Assembly (NCBI RefSeq): GCF_000980885.2
Contig: NZ_LBDA02000057.1
Span: forward strand, 1-64,000
Reading direction: 5' to 3'
DNA: 64,000 nucleotides
Source of the DNA: Streptomyces malaysiense
GTDB taxonomy: Bacteria; Actinomycetota; Actinomycetes; Streptomycetales; Streptomycetaceae
Position 1 is the first letter of the stretch; each line of letters opens with the position of its first letter. This document shows, piece by piece, positions 50,273 through 58,460 of this stretch. A program made the translations under genes and the position numbers. The notes under the pieces are model-generated. The model did no database searches and was not told where the DNA came from. It saw only the letters and a program-made list of their open reading frames with translations.

Positions 50273-52087
50273 CTACGACCGCTCCCCGATCACCGGCAGC
50301 GTGAGGAACCCTTCCGCCCGCGCGCTCGCCAGGCCGATCCGCGGGATGTCGCTGGACTTGGCGAAGAGCAGGAACCGGGGTTCCCACACCGGCCGGTACT
50401 TCGCGTTCGCGCGGTACAGGGACTCGATCTGCCACCAGCGCGAGAAGAAGGTGAGGACCGAGCGCCACAGCCGCAGCACCGGGCCCGCGCCGAGCCGGGC
50501 GCCGCGTTCGAAGACCGAGCGGAACATGGCGAAGTTCAGCGAGACCCGCTGCACGCCCAAGTCGCCCGCGTGCAGCAGGAGCTCGACGACCATGTACTCC
50601 ATCAGGCCGTTCTCGCAGTCGCGGTCGCGGCGCATCAGGTCCAGGGAGAGGCCACGCTCGCCCCAGGGCACGAAGCTGAGCAGGGCGCGCGGCTGGTCGT
50701 CGCCGTCGCGGCACTCCAGCATCACGCAGCGGCCGTCCCCCGGGTCGCCGAGGCGGCCGAGGGCCATGGAGAAGCCGCGTTCGGTGGCGCCGTCGCGCCA
50801 GTGGTCGGCGCGGTCGATGAGGTGGGCCATCTCCTCGGCAGGGATGTCCTCGTGGCGCCGGATGCGCACGGTGTAACCGGCCCGCTTGACCCGGTTGTGG
50901 GCCTGCCGGACCACCCGCATCGGGCGCCCTTCGAGGGTGAAGTCGGCGATGTCCACGATCGCCTCGTCACCGAGTTCGAGGGCGTCCAGACCGTGCCGCG
51001 CGTAGACGGTGCCGGCCTCCTCGCTCGCGCCCATGACCGCGGGGATCCAGGCGTGCCGGCGGGCCTCGGCGAGCCAGGCGTCGATGGCGCCGGGCCACGC
51101 CTCGGGGTCGCCGATCGGGTCGCCGGAGGCGAGGGAGACGGCGCCGACGACGCGGTAGGTGATCGCGGCCTTGCCGCTGGGGGAGAAGACGGCGGCCTTG
51201 TCGCGGCGCAGCGCGAAGTAGCCGAGGGAGTCGCGGGCCCCGTGCTTGTCGAGCAGGGCGCGCAGCCGCTCCTCGTCGGCGGCGGTGAGCAGTTGCTTGC
51301 CGCGCGGGGAGCGGAAGCAGGCGTAGAGGACGAGGCAGAAGGCCACGGCGAGCGATACGTTGACCGTGATGTCGGTCCAGCGGGGCGCGTGCACATGCTC
51401 GATGCGGTCGGCGAACATGCCGACGCTGATGCCGCGCAGGTAGGTGTAGACGATCTCGTCGGTGAGGCCGGCGCCGGGAAGCCTGTTGGTGGCGTGCACC
51501 AGCAGGGTGCCGAGGCCGCCGGTGGCCAGCAGCCCGCCCGCGCCGACGGCAAGCGCCAGCTTCGGGTTGGAGGGGTCGCCGACCGCGTTGAACTCGCGCC
51601 TGCCGATCAGCAGGGCGGCCACGAACAGACCGGTCAGGCCGGCCGAGACCCAGTTGAAGACGTGGTCGGCGTACCGGTCCTGCGTGACGAGCCCGACGAC
51701 GTACACCGCGAGGAGCGGTCCGGCGAGCGCGATGTTGGTCAGCCAGGCGGCGCGCTTGCGGCGCCGCATCACCAGCATCAGGAAGATCGCGAGCGCGGCC
51801 GAGACGAGGCCGCCGGTGGCCAGGTACGGCGTGAAGAACGCGCCGACGTGATGCGGATGCTGCTGGTTGAAGAGCTTGCTGGTGTTGTGCTCGTGGACCT
51901 CCTCGCGGAACGGCAGGGAGAGGACCGCGAGGACGTTGAGCACGGCGATCAGCCGCAGGTACCACACCGTGACCGAGGCAGCGGCGGCGCGCAGCCGGGG
52001 GCCGGGCGTGATCGGCGGGAACTCGCGGCGCGGGGCACGCTCGGAGGGGGCGTGCGCGGAGGGGACGGTCGACTGCGGAGCAGGCAT
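50273..52087 (-). CDS. Phosphatidylglycerol lysyltransferase-like protein (MprF/DUF2156)
   Basis: A 604-residue protein. About six to seven transmembrane helices occupy residues 35-270 (VWYLRLIAVLNVLAVLSLPF, GLVSAALAIFLMLVMRR, VFNWVSAGLTGLFVAALLIG, LAVGAGGLLATGGLGTLLV). The C-terminal half (about 275-590) is a DUF2156 GNAT-type aminoacyl transferase: FALRRDKAAVFSPSGKAAIT, RQAHNRVKRAGYTV, RALLSFVPWGERGLSLDLMR and VSLNFAMFRSVFERG. MprF-type enzymes add lysine from Lys-tRNA to membrane lipid, lowering surface charge; the exact amino acid is unknown. A CCTAC-N5-GTAGG site lies 48-63 bp upstream. Confidence 0.9.
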   Translation of the reverse strand: MPAPQSTVPSAHAPSERAPRREFPPITPGPRLRAAAASVTVWYLRLIAVLNVLAVLSLPFREEVHEHNTSKLFNQQHPHHVGAFFTPYLATGGLVSAALAIFLMLVMRRRKRAAWLTNIALAGPLLAVYVVGLVTQDRYADHVFNWVSAGLTGLFVAALLIGRREFNAVGDPSNPKLALAVGAGGLLATGGLGTLLVHATNRLPGAGLTDEIVYTYLRGISVGMFADRIEHVHAPRWTDITVNVSLAVAFCLVLYACFRSPRGKQLLTAADEERLRALLDKHGARDSLGYFALRRDKAAVFSPSGKAAITYRVVGAVSLASGDPIGDPEAWPGAIDAWLAEARRHAWIPAVMGASEEAGTVYARHGLDALELGDEAIVDIADFTLEGRPMRVVRQAHNRVKRAGYTVRIRRHEDIPAEEMAHLIDRADHWRDGATERGFSMALGRLGDPGDGRCVMLECRDGDDQPRALLSFVPWGERGLSLDLMRRDRDCENGLMEYMVVELLLHAGDLGVQRVSLNFAMFRSVFERGARLGAGPVLRLWRSVLTFFSRWWQIESLYRANAKYRPVWEPRFLLFAKSSDIPRIGLASARAEGFLTLPVIGERS

Positions 52088-52133
52088 GGTGACTGGTCAC
52101 CTTGGGGAAGGGGGACGGGGCCTACGGGCGCGA

Positions 52134-52150
52134 CCCTACAACTTGTAGGG
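52134..52150. promoter_or_regulatory. CCTAC-N5-GTAGG operator copy 1
   Basis: CCCTACAACTTGTAGGG, a perfect 17-bp palindrome, 47 bp before the lysyltransferase-like start. On the minus strand it contains TAGGGT, a good -10 hexamer. A second copy of the same half-sites and spacing lies before the next minus-strand gene. Confidence 0.65.
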
Positions 52151-52200
52151 AACAATGCGCCGGTCTGTCTATCGGGACAGGAGCGTACCGGGCCCGCTTC

Positions 52201-52476
52201 TTACCTGGTCCTTTCCGTACCGCGCCGGGCGGAGGCCAGCATCCAGGCCAGGTTCCCCGCCGCGGCCCCGGCGGCCACCACCGCGACGATCACCCCGCCG
52301 GTGGCGAGGCCGTCGCTGAACAGGTGCGGGCGCCGGTCGAGGCTGTGCAGCCCGAAGCCGCACAGCTCGTACACGCCGACGGCGGCGACGAAAAGGCTGA
52401 CGACGAGTACGGCGAGGGTCGGCGCGAGGCTGCGCGCGCAGACCTCGCCACCGGGCACCGTCTCCGTGTCCTGCAT
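52201..52476 (-). CDS. Small integral membrane protein
   Basis: A 91-residue protein with two transmembrane helices (LAPTLAVLVVSLFVAAVGVY near 17-36 and GLATGGVIVAVVAAGAAAGN near 56-75) joined by a short loop. No family recognised. It lies 113 bp upstream of the lysyltransferase-like gene on the same strand, and both have a CCTAC-N5-GTAGG site in front, suggesting shared control. Confidence 0.72.
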   Translation of the reverse strand: MQDTETVPGGEVCARSLAPTLAVLVVSLFVAAVGVYELCGFGLHSLDRRPHLFSDGLATGGVIVAVVAAGAAAGNLAWMLASARRGTERTR

Positions 52477-52540
52477 GGATCCCCCGTTGACGTGGTGGAA
52501 CAGGTGTATGAACGGCCGCGCGGCCCCGGCCGGTCGGGAA

Positions 52541-52555
52541 CCTACAATACGTAGG
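52541..52555. promoter_or_regulatory. CCTAC-N5-GTAGG operator copy 2
   Basis: CCTACAATACGTAGG, 65-79 bp before the 91-residue membrane protein start. On the minus strand it reads CCCTACGTATTGTAGGTT, aligning with copy 1 as CCCTAC-N3-TTGTAGG, again with a -10-like TAGGTT inside. Confidence 0.6.
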
Positions 52556-52579
52556 GTCTCTGGGGGCCGACGCCACGCC

Positions 52580-52599
52580 TGTCCGCGCGAGTGCGGACA
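52580..52599. repeat. Inverted repeat TGTCCGC-N6-GCGGACA
   Basis: A perfect 7-bp inverted repeat in the 252-bp gap 52477-52728, 25 bp beyond operator copy 2. It could be a regulator site or the terminator of the restriction gene at 52729 on the minus strand. The rest of the gap shows nothing I recognise. Confidence 0.35.
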
Positions 52600-52728
52600 T
52601 GCAAGACATTACGGGCCTCGTCGACGACGTCCGGCCAAGACCGCGGACGGGGCCGTTCCATGATGGCGGAGGACGCGAACGCTGCGGTGCGTGGCGCGCG
52701 GGCGGCCGGCGGCCCGGCCGCCGCCCCC

Positions 52729-53646
52729 TCAGCTCACCCTCGTACCGTCGCCGGCCCGCTGTCCGGGCAGCCGCGGTTCGCCGCGGAAGACCTGGCGGGT
52801 GTGCCAGTCGCGGTGGGCGTCCGCGACCGGACGTATGCCGGGCCGGGGGCCGATCACGCGGTGGCCCGCGAGGGCGGTGACATGGTCGCGGGCCGCGGGA
52901 CTGTGGCCGGCGAACCGCTGCGAGACCAGGATGCGCCGGCCGTCCCCGATGCCGAGGACGCCCCGGTCGAACAGCTTGTGGTGCAGCGAGCACAGGCACA
53001 GCCCGTTCTCGACCTCGTCGGGGCCGTCGAAGGCCCACCAGCGCACATGGGCCGCCTCCAGCCCGACCGGCATCGCGCCGATCCGGCCGTCGTAGCCGCA
53101 GAACGCGCACCGGTACTCGTAGGCGGTCAGCACCAGTTCCCGCATCCGCGGGTCCCGCCGTCTGCGCGCCGCCGGAGGCAGCCCGGTCCGGGCCCACTCC
53201 GGCTCCAGGCCCACCGCCTCGCACAACTCGCCGTGCAGGGAGGGCGGGAAGTGCAGGTCGAGCAGCAACCGCGTGATCCTGCCGAGGAGTCGCGGGTCAC
53301 GCCGCAGCGCGGCGCGCAGGTCCGGCGCGAGCCGCCCGGTGGCACCCGTCTCCCGCAGGTCCCGCACCCCGCTCCCCGGGCTGCCGGCCCCCCGGTCGGT
53401 GCGTACCTCCCACACACCGTCGGCGGTGAGGTGGTGGAAGGGGTACGCGGGCGTCGTCCGGTTCGGCGGGCCGTACTCGGTCAGCAGCCGCTGGAGGTCC
53501 GCCTCCACCGCCGTGTACCGCAGCCCGCCCTCGGCGTCCTGCTGGAACCGGCCGAGCGCGTACAGCAGCAACAGCGGCTTGTGCGGGGCCCGCACCCCGC
53601 CCCTGGCCCACTGCCTGAGCTTGCCGACCTGCTCCAACCAGTCCAT
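52729..53646 (-). CDS. Phosphorothioate-dependent HNH restriction endonuclease (SprMcrA-like)
   Basis: A 305-residue type IV-like enzyme. The N-terminal region (about 1-165) resembles the sulfur-binding domain that recognises phosphorothioated DNA: LRQWARGGVRAPHKPLLLLY (residues 10-29) and the YPFHHLTADGVWEV block near 68-81. The C-terminal HNH nuclease (about 170-260) has CAFCGYD near 180 and LEAAHVRWWAF, NGLCLCSLHHKLFD. It should cut DNA carrying Dnd-type sulfur modification, so it opposes incoming modified DNA. No dnd modification genes are in the window. Identification rests on memory of the Streptomyces SprMcrA/ScoMcrA group. Confidence 0.85.
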   Translation of the reverse strand: MDWLEQVGKLRQWARGGVRAPHKPLLLLYALGRFQQDAEGGLRYTAVEADLQRLLTEYGPPNRTTPAYPFHHLTADGVWEVRTDRGAGSPGSGVRDLRETGATGRLAPDLRAALRRDPRLLGRITRLLLDLHFPPSLHGELCEAVGLEPEWARTGLPPAARRRRDPRMRELVLTAYEYRCAFCGYDGRIGAMPVGLEAAHVRWWAFDGPDEVENGLCLCSLHHKLFDRGVLGIGDGRRILVSQRFAGHSPAARDHVTALAGHRVIGPRPGIRPVADAHRDWHTRQVFRGEPRLPGQRAGDGTRVS

Positions 53647-53689
53647 GCGGCCCGATCGTAGACGGCCCGTGCCGGATGCTCCCGGCGGC

Positions 53690-54790
53690 TCAGCCGGGCG
53701 AGAACCAGGCCATGCCCGCCAGCAGCGCCAGCACGAAGAGGCTGGTGCCGCCGAGCACGGCCAGCACGCGGGAACGGCGGACCAGTGGCAGGCGCGGGCG
53801 GCGGTTCGCGGCCCGGTGCACGCTCGTCTGCCACTCGGTGTCCCCCGCGGGGGTGAAGGCGCCGCCGGAGCGCGTCGGGGGAGCGGGGGCGCGGCGTGCG
53901 GGGGCGGTCGGCCTCGCGGCGCGGGCCGGCGACTGCTTCGAGCGGCCGTGGCCCTGCGCGAGCGGCATCGGCTCCGGTGCGCCGCGCCAGGAGCCGCGCC
54001 CGAACCAGTCCGCGACCTCCTGGGCCGTGGGCCGGCTCTCGGGCTCCTTGGCCAGCAGGCCGAGCAGATAGCTCTCGAAGGCGGGCGAGAGGTCGGAGCG
54101 CAGCTGCCGGGGCGGGACGGGGGCGGCGTCGAGGTGCTGGTGCAGCACCGCGAGCGGACTGTCCGCCTGGAACGGCGGTCGCCCGGTGAGGAGTTGGTAG
54201 AGCACGCAGCCCAGGGAGTACACGTCGGAGGCCGGAGCGGCGGTGCGGCCCAGGGCCCGCTCGGGCGCCAGGTACAGGCTGGTGCCGACGATCTGCCCGG
54301 TCGCGGTGAGCGCGGAGTTGGGGTCGTCGAAGAAGCGGGCGATGCCGAAGTCCCCTATTTTCAGGGTGTCGTCGGCGGACAGCAGCAGGTTGGCCGGTTT
54401 GATGTCCCGGTGCACGATGCCCTGCCGGTGCGCGAGGGCCAGCCCGACGGCGGCCTGCGCGGCGATCCGGGCCACCCGCTCGGCGGGCAGCGGCCCGGAG
54501 GCGCTGAGCACCCCGTCGAGGCTGCCCCCGTCGACCAACTCCATCACCAGGAACAGCCGGCCCTCGAACTCGCCGAAGTCCAGGACGCCGACGACGTTCG
54601 CGTGGCTGAGGCGCCCCGCGGTCTGCGCCTCCAGCCGGAACCGCGAGGACGCGGTCGGATCGGAGTCGTGGGGGAGCAGGAGCTTCACGGCGACCGGTCT
54701 GCCGAGCGTCTCGTCGAAGGCCCGCCAGACCTCCCCCATCGCGCCCCGCCCGATGGTGTCCCGCAGCCTGTATCGGCCCGCTATAAGCAC
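53690..54790 (-). CDS. Membrane-anchored Ser/Thr protein kinase
   Basis: A 366-residue Hanks-type kinase. The catalytic domain (1-265) has GRGAMGEVWRAFD (residues 14-26), VAVKLLL (Lys near 36), HRDIKPANLLLS near 129, DFGIARFF near 147 and LYLAPERALG near 172. A basic Pro/Ala-rich linker (270-335) leads to one transmembrane helix at the very end (VLAVLGGTSLFVLALLAGMA), with only four or so residues outside. No PASTA or other sensor domain exists. GTG start; it is divergent from the STAS/ATPase pair of the sigma-factor cluster. Confidence 0.93.
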   Translation of the reverse strand: MLIAGRYRLRDTIGRGAMGEVWRAFDETLGRPVAVKLLLPHDSDPTASSRFRLEAQTAGRLSHANVVGVLDFGEFEGRLFLVMELVDGGSLDGVLSASGPLPAERVARIAAQAAVGLALAHRQGIVHRDIKPANLLLSADDTLKIGDFGIARFFDDPNSALTATGQIVGTSLYLAPERALGRTAAPASDVYSLGCVLYQLLTGRPPFQADSPLAVLHQHLDAAPVPPRQLRSDLSPAFESYLLGLLAKEPESRPTAQEVADWFGRGSWRGAPEPMPLAQGHGRSKQSPARAARPTAPARRAPAPPTRSGGAFTPAGDTEWQTSVHRAANRRPRLPLVRRSRVLAVLGGTSLFVLALLAGMAWFSPG

Positions 54791-55038
54791 TTGTTCTTCA
54801 TCCTCATGCCCAAAGACGTCTGGATCGCCGCAGGCCGTGACTCACCGCGGGAGCGGATCAGTTGGGAGGGTGCCGCAGCGGCCCAAGCGTATCGGCCCCG
54901 CGGCCCTCAGGTCGCGCTCAGGTGCCCGCCGCCCCGGCCGGACCGCGGGCGGCCGGCACCCGCGGTCCGGTGCCCGTGGTCCGGTGCCCGCCGGCGGACG
55001 ACTGGCCTGACGGAGGCCGGTGATGTGAGGATGACGCA

Positions 55039-55422
55039 ATGCATCCGGGTTCGGAGATGAAGGTGCACGTCACCCGCCACGAAGAGACCTTCGTGATCAC
55101 GCTGCGCGGCGAGATGGACTGGGACGACGCCGAGGATTTCGAAGCCGCTCGGGAGGCGGCCGACCGCGCCGCGCTGCCCGTCACGGCGATCGACCTGTCC
55201 CGGGTCACCTTCGCCGACAGCATGCTCCTCAACACCCTCCTGGCGCTCCGGCGCCGTCACACGTCCGACGGCCGCGACCTCGTACTGCTCGGCCCCCTGA
55301 ATCCCGTCGTGCGGCGGCTGCTGGACGTCGGCGGCGTTCTCGGACACTTCACGGTCTCGGACACCGGCGCCGCTGTCCGTACCGGCGGACGAGAACCCCA
55401 TGAAGACGAGGACAGTGGGTAG
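55039..55422 (+). CDS. STAS-domain anti-anti-sigma factor-like protein
   Basis: A 127-residue STAS protein (VHVTRHEETFVITLRGEMDW; IDLSRVTFADSMLLNTLLAL; VVRRLLDVGGVLGHF). The Ser in ADSMLLN is at the place phosphorylated in SpoIIAA/RsbV. It would bind the anti-sigma kinase encoded next (26 bp downstream). ATG 55039 has GAGG 8 nt upstream; ATG 55057 is an alternative. Confidence 0.88.
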   Translation: MHPGSEMKVHVTRHEETFVITLRGEMDWDDAEDFEAAREAADRAALPVTAIDLSRVTFADSMLLNTLLALRRRHTSDGRDLVLLGPLNPVVRRLLDVGGVLGHFTVSDTGAAVRTGGREPHEDEDSG

Positions 55423-55448
55423 CCGAGAGACAGGCACGAGAAGAATCC

Positions 55449-55943
55449 GTGATCAAAAGGAACATACGCCCTATCGGAGACACTCCCATGGTCATCCCGC
55501 TCGGAATCCAGGCGATGGATGAACCCCGCTCGGCGCCCTCGCGCTACAGCGCCGTCTGGGGCATGGCGGGTATCCCCGTCGCGGACGCCCGCTGGGCCGT
55601 GCGCACACTGCTGGCGCGCGCGGGCCACCATCCCGACCGGCAGCCGAACCAGGACGCACAGCTCGTCGTCAGCGAGCTCGTCACCAACGCGCTCCGCCAC
55701 GCCCCCGGCCCCGGCGAACTGCTGCTGGAGCTCTCCGCGGACGCCGCCCGCCTGACCATCGCCGTGCGCGACAGCTCGTCCCAGGAACCCCTGCTGCGGG
55801 ACCCGGACCCGCGCCGCGCCGGCGGCCATGGTCTGCGCCTCGTCACGCGGCTGTGCGAACAGCTGCGGACCGTGCCGTCGCGGCGGGGCAAGCGGATCGT
55901 GGCCCAGATGCTCCTCGACAGCGGTGCGGGCCCCGGGAGTTGA
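55449..55943 (+). CDS. RsbW-like ATP-binding anti-sigma kinase
   Basis: A 164-residue GHKL-fold protein: AVRTLLARAGHH, N box LVVSELVTNALRHAPG near 73-88, G1 box AVRDSSSQEP near 104, G2 box RAGGHGLRLVTRLCEQL near 123-139. It should phosphorylate STAS antagonists and bind a SigB-type sigma factor; the convergent sigma gene 38 bp away is the natural partner. GTG start 55449. Confidence 0.88.
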   Translation: MIKRNIRPIGDTPMVIPLGIQAMDEPRSAPSRYSAVWGMAGIPVADARWAVRTLLARAGHHPDRQPNQDAQLVVSELVTNALRHAPGPGELLLELSADAARLTIAVRDSSSQEPLLRDPDPRRAGGHGLRLVTRLCEQLRTVPSRRGKRIVAQMLLDSGAGPGS

Positions 55944-55981
55944 GGGATCGCCTCCCGGGACCCGCTCGGCGCGCGCCGCTC

Positions 55982-56827
55982 TCAGTCCGTGGTGAGCATG
56001 CCCTCGCGCAGGCGGGCCAGGCAGCGGGAGAGCAGCCGGGAGACGTGCATCTGGGAAACGCCCAGGCGTTCGCCGATCTCCGCCTGGGTGAGCTCCTCGA
56101 CGAACCGCATGTGGATGATCCGCCGGTCCCGCTCCTCCAGCCCGGCGATCAGCGGCGCCAGGGCGTGGAAGTCCTCCACCAGCTCCAGCGCGGTGTCCTC
56201 CGTGCCGATGAAGTCCCGCAGCACGGCTTCGCCGTCCTCGCTGCCGCTGAGAGTTGCGTCCAGGGAGGAGGAGTTGTAGCCGTTCGAGGCCAGGCGGGCC
56301 TCCCGCACCTCGTCCTCGGGCAGGCTCATCAGCTCCGACAGCTCCTTGACCGTCGGATCGCGGTCCAGACGGCCGCGCAGCTCCTCCGTCGCCCTGGCGA
56401 GCTGGACCCGGGCCTCCTGGAGGCGCCGGGGCACGTGCACGGCCCAGGTGGTGTCGCGGAAGAACCGCTTGATCTCGCCGACGATGTAAGGGATGGCGAA
56501 GGAGGTGAACTCCGCCTCGCGGGACAGCTCGAACCGGTCGATCGCCTTGATCAGGCCGATCATGCCGACCTGGACGATGTCCTCCATCTCCTCCGGCCCC
56601 CGGCTGCGGAACCGGCCGGCCGCGTAGCGGACCAGCGACATGTTCATCTCGATCAGCGTGTTGCGGGCGTAGCTGTGTTCCGCAGTGCCCTCCTCCAGCG
56701 AGGCCAGCTGCCGGAAGAACAGGCGGGAGAGGTCACGGGCGTCCTTGGGTGCCACCTTGGAGGCGTCGACGACTTCGGGCAGGCCGGTGGTCCGCGTGCC
56801 GGCCGCGGTCGTGGTCATGAGTGCCAT
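55982..56827 (-). CDS. SigB/SigF-family RNA polymerase sigma factor
   Basis: A 281-residue group 3 sigma factor. Region 2 contains MNMSLVRYAAGRFRSRG and EEMEDIVQVGMIGLIKAIDR (about 72-112), region 3 WAVHVPRRLQEARVQLARA (about 135-153), region 4 EELTQAEIGERLGVSQMHVS (about 248-267). Streptomyces have many SigB-like paralogues and I cannot assign one. ATG 56827 has GGGAGGGAA upstream. A SigB-type promoter GTGT-N15-GGGTAC lies about 65-90 bp upstream, pointing to autoregulation. Confidence 0.93.
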   Translation of the reverse strand: MALMTTTAAGTRTTGLPEVVDASKVAPKDARDLSRLFFRQLASLEEGTAEHSYARNTLIEMNMSLVRYAAGRFRSRGPEEMEDIVQVGMIGLIKAIDRFELSREAEFTSFAIPYIVGEIKRFFRDTTWAVHVPRRLQEARVQLARATEELRGRLDRDPTVKELSELMSLPEDEVREARLASNGYNSSSLDATLSGSEDGEAVLRDFIGTEDTALELVEDFHALAPLIAGLEERDRRIIHMRFVEELTQAEIGERLGVSQMHVSRLLSRCLARLREGMLTTD

Positions 56828-56892
56828 GGTGTTCCCTCCCGAGTCCAAAACCCGTGACCGCCGTTCGAGAGCGGGTCACGACGATCGCGCGG

Positions 56893-56917
56893 GTACCCCG
56901 CCGTCCGGGGCCTACAC
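56893..56917 (-). promoter_or_regulatory. SigB-type promoter of the sigma factor gene
   Basis: On the minus strand: GTGT (56917-56914), 15 bp, GGGTAC (56898-56893). This fits the Streptomyces SigB consensus GNNT-N14-16-GGGTAY and would give a leader of about 60 nt before ATG 56827. Confidence 0.55.
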
Positions 56918-56979
56918 CCACGAGGCCGCCGACGGTGGGTACGACACGATTCTCCATGGCCTTGCGGGCCGGCGACCGG

Positions 56980-57378
56980 TCAGGTGGCGCCCGACTCGGT
57001 GACGCCCTCGCCCCGTTCCGTCCCCCCGTGCCGCGGACCGGCGGCCGGCGCGGTGAGGTGGTCCAGGACGTTGGTGACCCGCAGCAGCCGCTCCAGGATC
57101 TCCGGCCGGTCGTCCAGGCGCAGCGTGGCGCCGAACGCGCTGGTACGGCGGTGGATCATCAGCAGGGCGGACAGCCCGGAGGAGTCGATCCAGGTCAGTG
57201 CGCCGAAGTCCAGGCGGACCTCGGCGGGGGGCGTCTGGCCGGCCGTCAGCTGCCGGACCACCTCGTCCACGAGCTCGTCACTGGTGTCGTAGTCGAGCTC
57301 TCCGCCCACCCGCACGACGAGCGTGGCGCGCTCGCGCCGGGAGACGACGGTGAACTCGGTCGGTGGGGTGATGGTCAT
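56980..57378 (-). CDS. STAS anti-sigma factor antagonist (RsbV-like)
   Basis: A 132-residue STAS protein: VVRVGGELDYDTSDELVDEV, then VRLDFGALTWIDSSGLSALL with the phosphorylatable Ser in DSSGL near residue 67, and LRLDDRPEILERLLRVTNVL. Its ATG overlaps the TGA of the cobalamin-binding gene (57375-57378), so it is translationally coupled to it. Dephosphorylated form should free the sigma factor by binding its RsbW-like kinase. Confidence 0.92.
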   Translation of the reverse strand: MTITPPTEFTVVSRRERATLVVRVGGELDYDTSDELVDEVVRQLTAGQTPPAEVRLDFGALTWIDSSGLSALLMIHRRTSAFGATLRLDDRPEILERLLRVTNVLDHLTAPAAGPRHGGTERGEGVTESGAT

Positions 57379-58460
57379 GTGCGGACGCCGGGGCCGGGGA
57401 CGGAGATGGGGGACCGCTCGCCGAGAGCCGAGGTGCCGAGCCGGGTCAGGCGCCGGGCGCGCGGGAAGTCGTGGAGCTCGTCGGCCAGGACGTCCAGGGC
57501 GGCCACCAGGGAGTGCGCGGGAACGTGCCGGGCTTCGAGGATGTCGGCGGTCCAGAGGAGGAACGCGGTGAAGAGGTCGGGGTCGTCGACGTAGAGGGCG
57601 GTGGCCAGGAAGCCGACGATGTGGGCGAGGTCCTCCGCGGTGCGTTCGCGCTGCTCGTCGCCGTACTCCCGCATACCGGGGAAACGGTCCTCCAGCTCGA
57701 CCAGGGTCTGCTTCACGAGCCGGGGACGGGACTGGACGACCAGGGTGTACTCCTGGTCGGCGAGGTGCGGCAGGTCGTCCACCGCCTGCCGGGCGGTCGA
57801 CGGGGCGGGCCGCGGCACGCCCGCCTCCAGCGTGGCCGCCGCCTCGCGCGCGTCGGCCGCCCAGCGGTCGGCGCCGAGCCTGCGGGCCCAGCGGCCGCCG
57901 GGGCCGAAGGCTCGGCCACCGACCAGGACGGGGACGCCTATCGCCTGACAGGCGGTGATGGCGGCATGGGCGGCGGGCAGATGCGTGGGGATCGATCCCG
58001 ACAGGAGGATGGCGTCGGGATCGGTGAGGTGCAGATGGGCGACCATGTGCGGGGCCGGGGTCTGGGCGCCGAGGTAGTCCACCCGCCAACCGCGCAGGGA
58101 CAGCACCTCCGCGAGGAGCCGGGCGGGGAAGGCGTGCCACTCGCCGTCCACGCAGGAGACCGTGACCCGGCCGCGACGGGCGGGGCGGGGGCCGCCGCCG
58201 CGGCGGTGCGCCAGGGAGGCGACGATCCGCTCGTTGATGGCGGTGGCGGCATGCTCCTGGGCCACGCTGATGCGGTCGGCGGCCCACTCGACACCGACCG
58301 TCTCCTGCACCGGTGCGATCACCTCCAGCAGCAGCGCCTCCTCGTCCATGCCGGCGGCCAGTGCCGTGTGCACGATGTCGGCGGCCGCGTACTCGTCCGC
58401 GTCGACCACCGCCCGCCACAGCCGTCTCACCAGGGCGGTCGGCTCGATGGAGTGGTCCAC
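57375..58460 (-). CDS. Cobalamin-binding sensor protein (CarH/LitR-like light domain without HTH)
   Basis: A 361-residue protein. Residues 1-90 form the four-helix cap with W59-x9-E69-H70, the signature of adenosylcobalamin photoreceptors (CarH type). Residues about 97-225 form the B12-binding Rossmann domain with D105-G-E107-W-H109-A-F-P, close to the ExHxxG axial-ligand motif, then GWRVDYLGAQTP and LSGSIPTHLPAAHAAI. Residues about 235-361 are an extra all-helical domain (VKQTLVELEDRFPGMREYGD; FLLWTADILEARH). There is no MerR HTH, so output must be by protein contact. Coupled to the phosphatase (TAGTG) upstream and STAS (ATGA) downstream. Confidence 0.88.
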   Translation of the reverse strand: MDHSIEPTALVRRLWRAVVDADEYAAADIVHTALAAGMDEEALLLEVIAPVQETVGVEWAADRISVAQEHAATAINERIVASLAHRRGGGPRPARRGRVTVSCVDGEWHAFPARLLAEVLSLRGWRVDYLGAQTPAPHMVAHLHLTDPDAILLSGSIPTHLPAAHAAITACQAIGVPVLVGGRAFGPGGRWARRLGADRWAADAREAAATLEAGVPRPAPSTARQAVDDLPHLADQEYTLVVQSRPRLVKQTLVELEDRFPGMREYGDEQRERTAEDLAHIVGFLATALYVDDPDLFTAFLLWTADILEARHVPAHSLVAALDVLADELHDFPRARRLTRLGTSALGERSPISVPGPGVRT

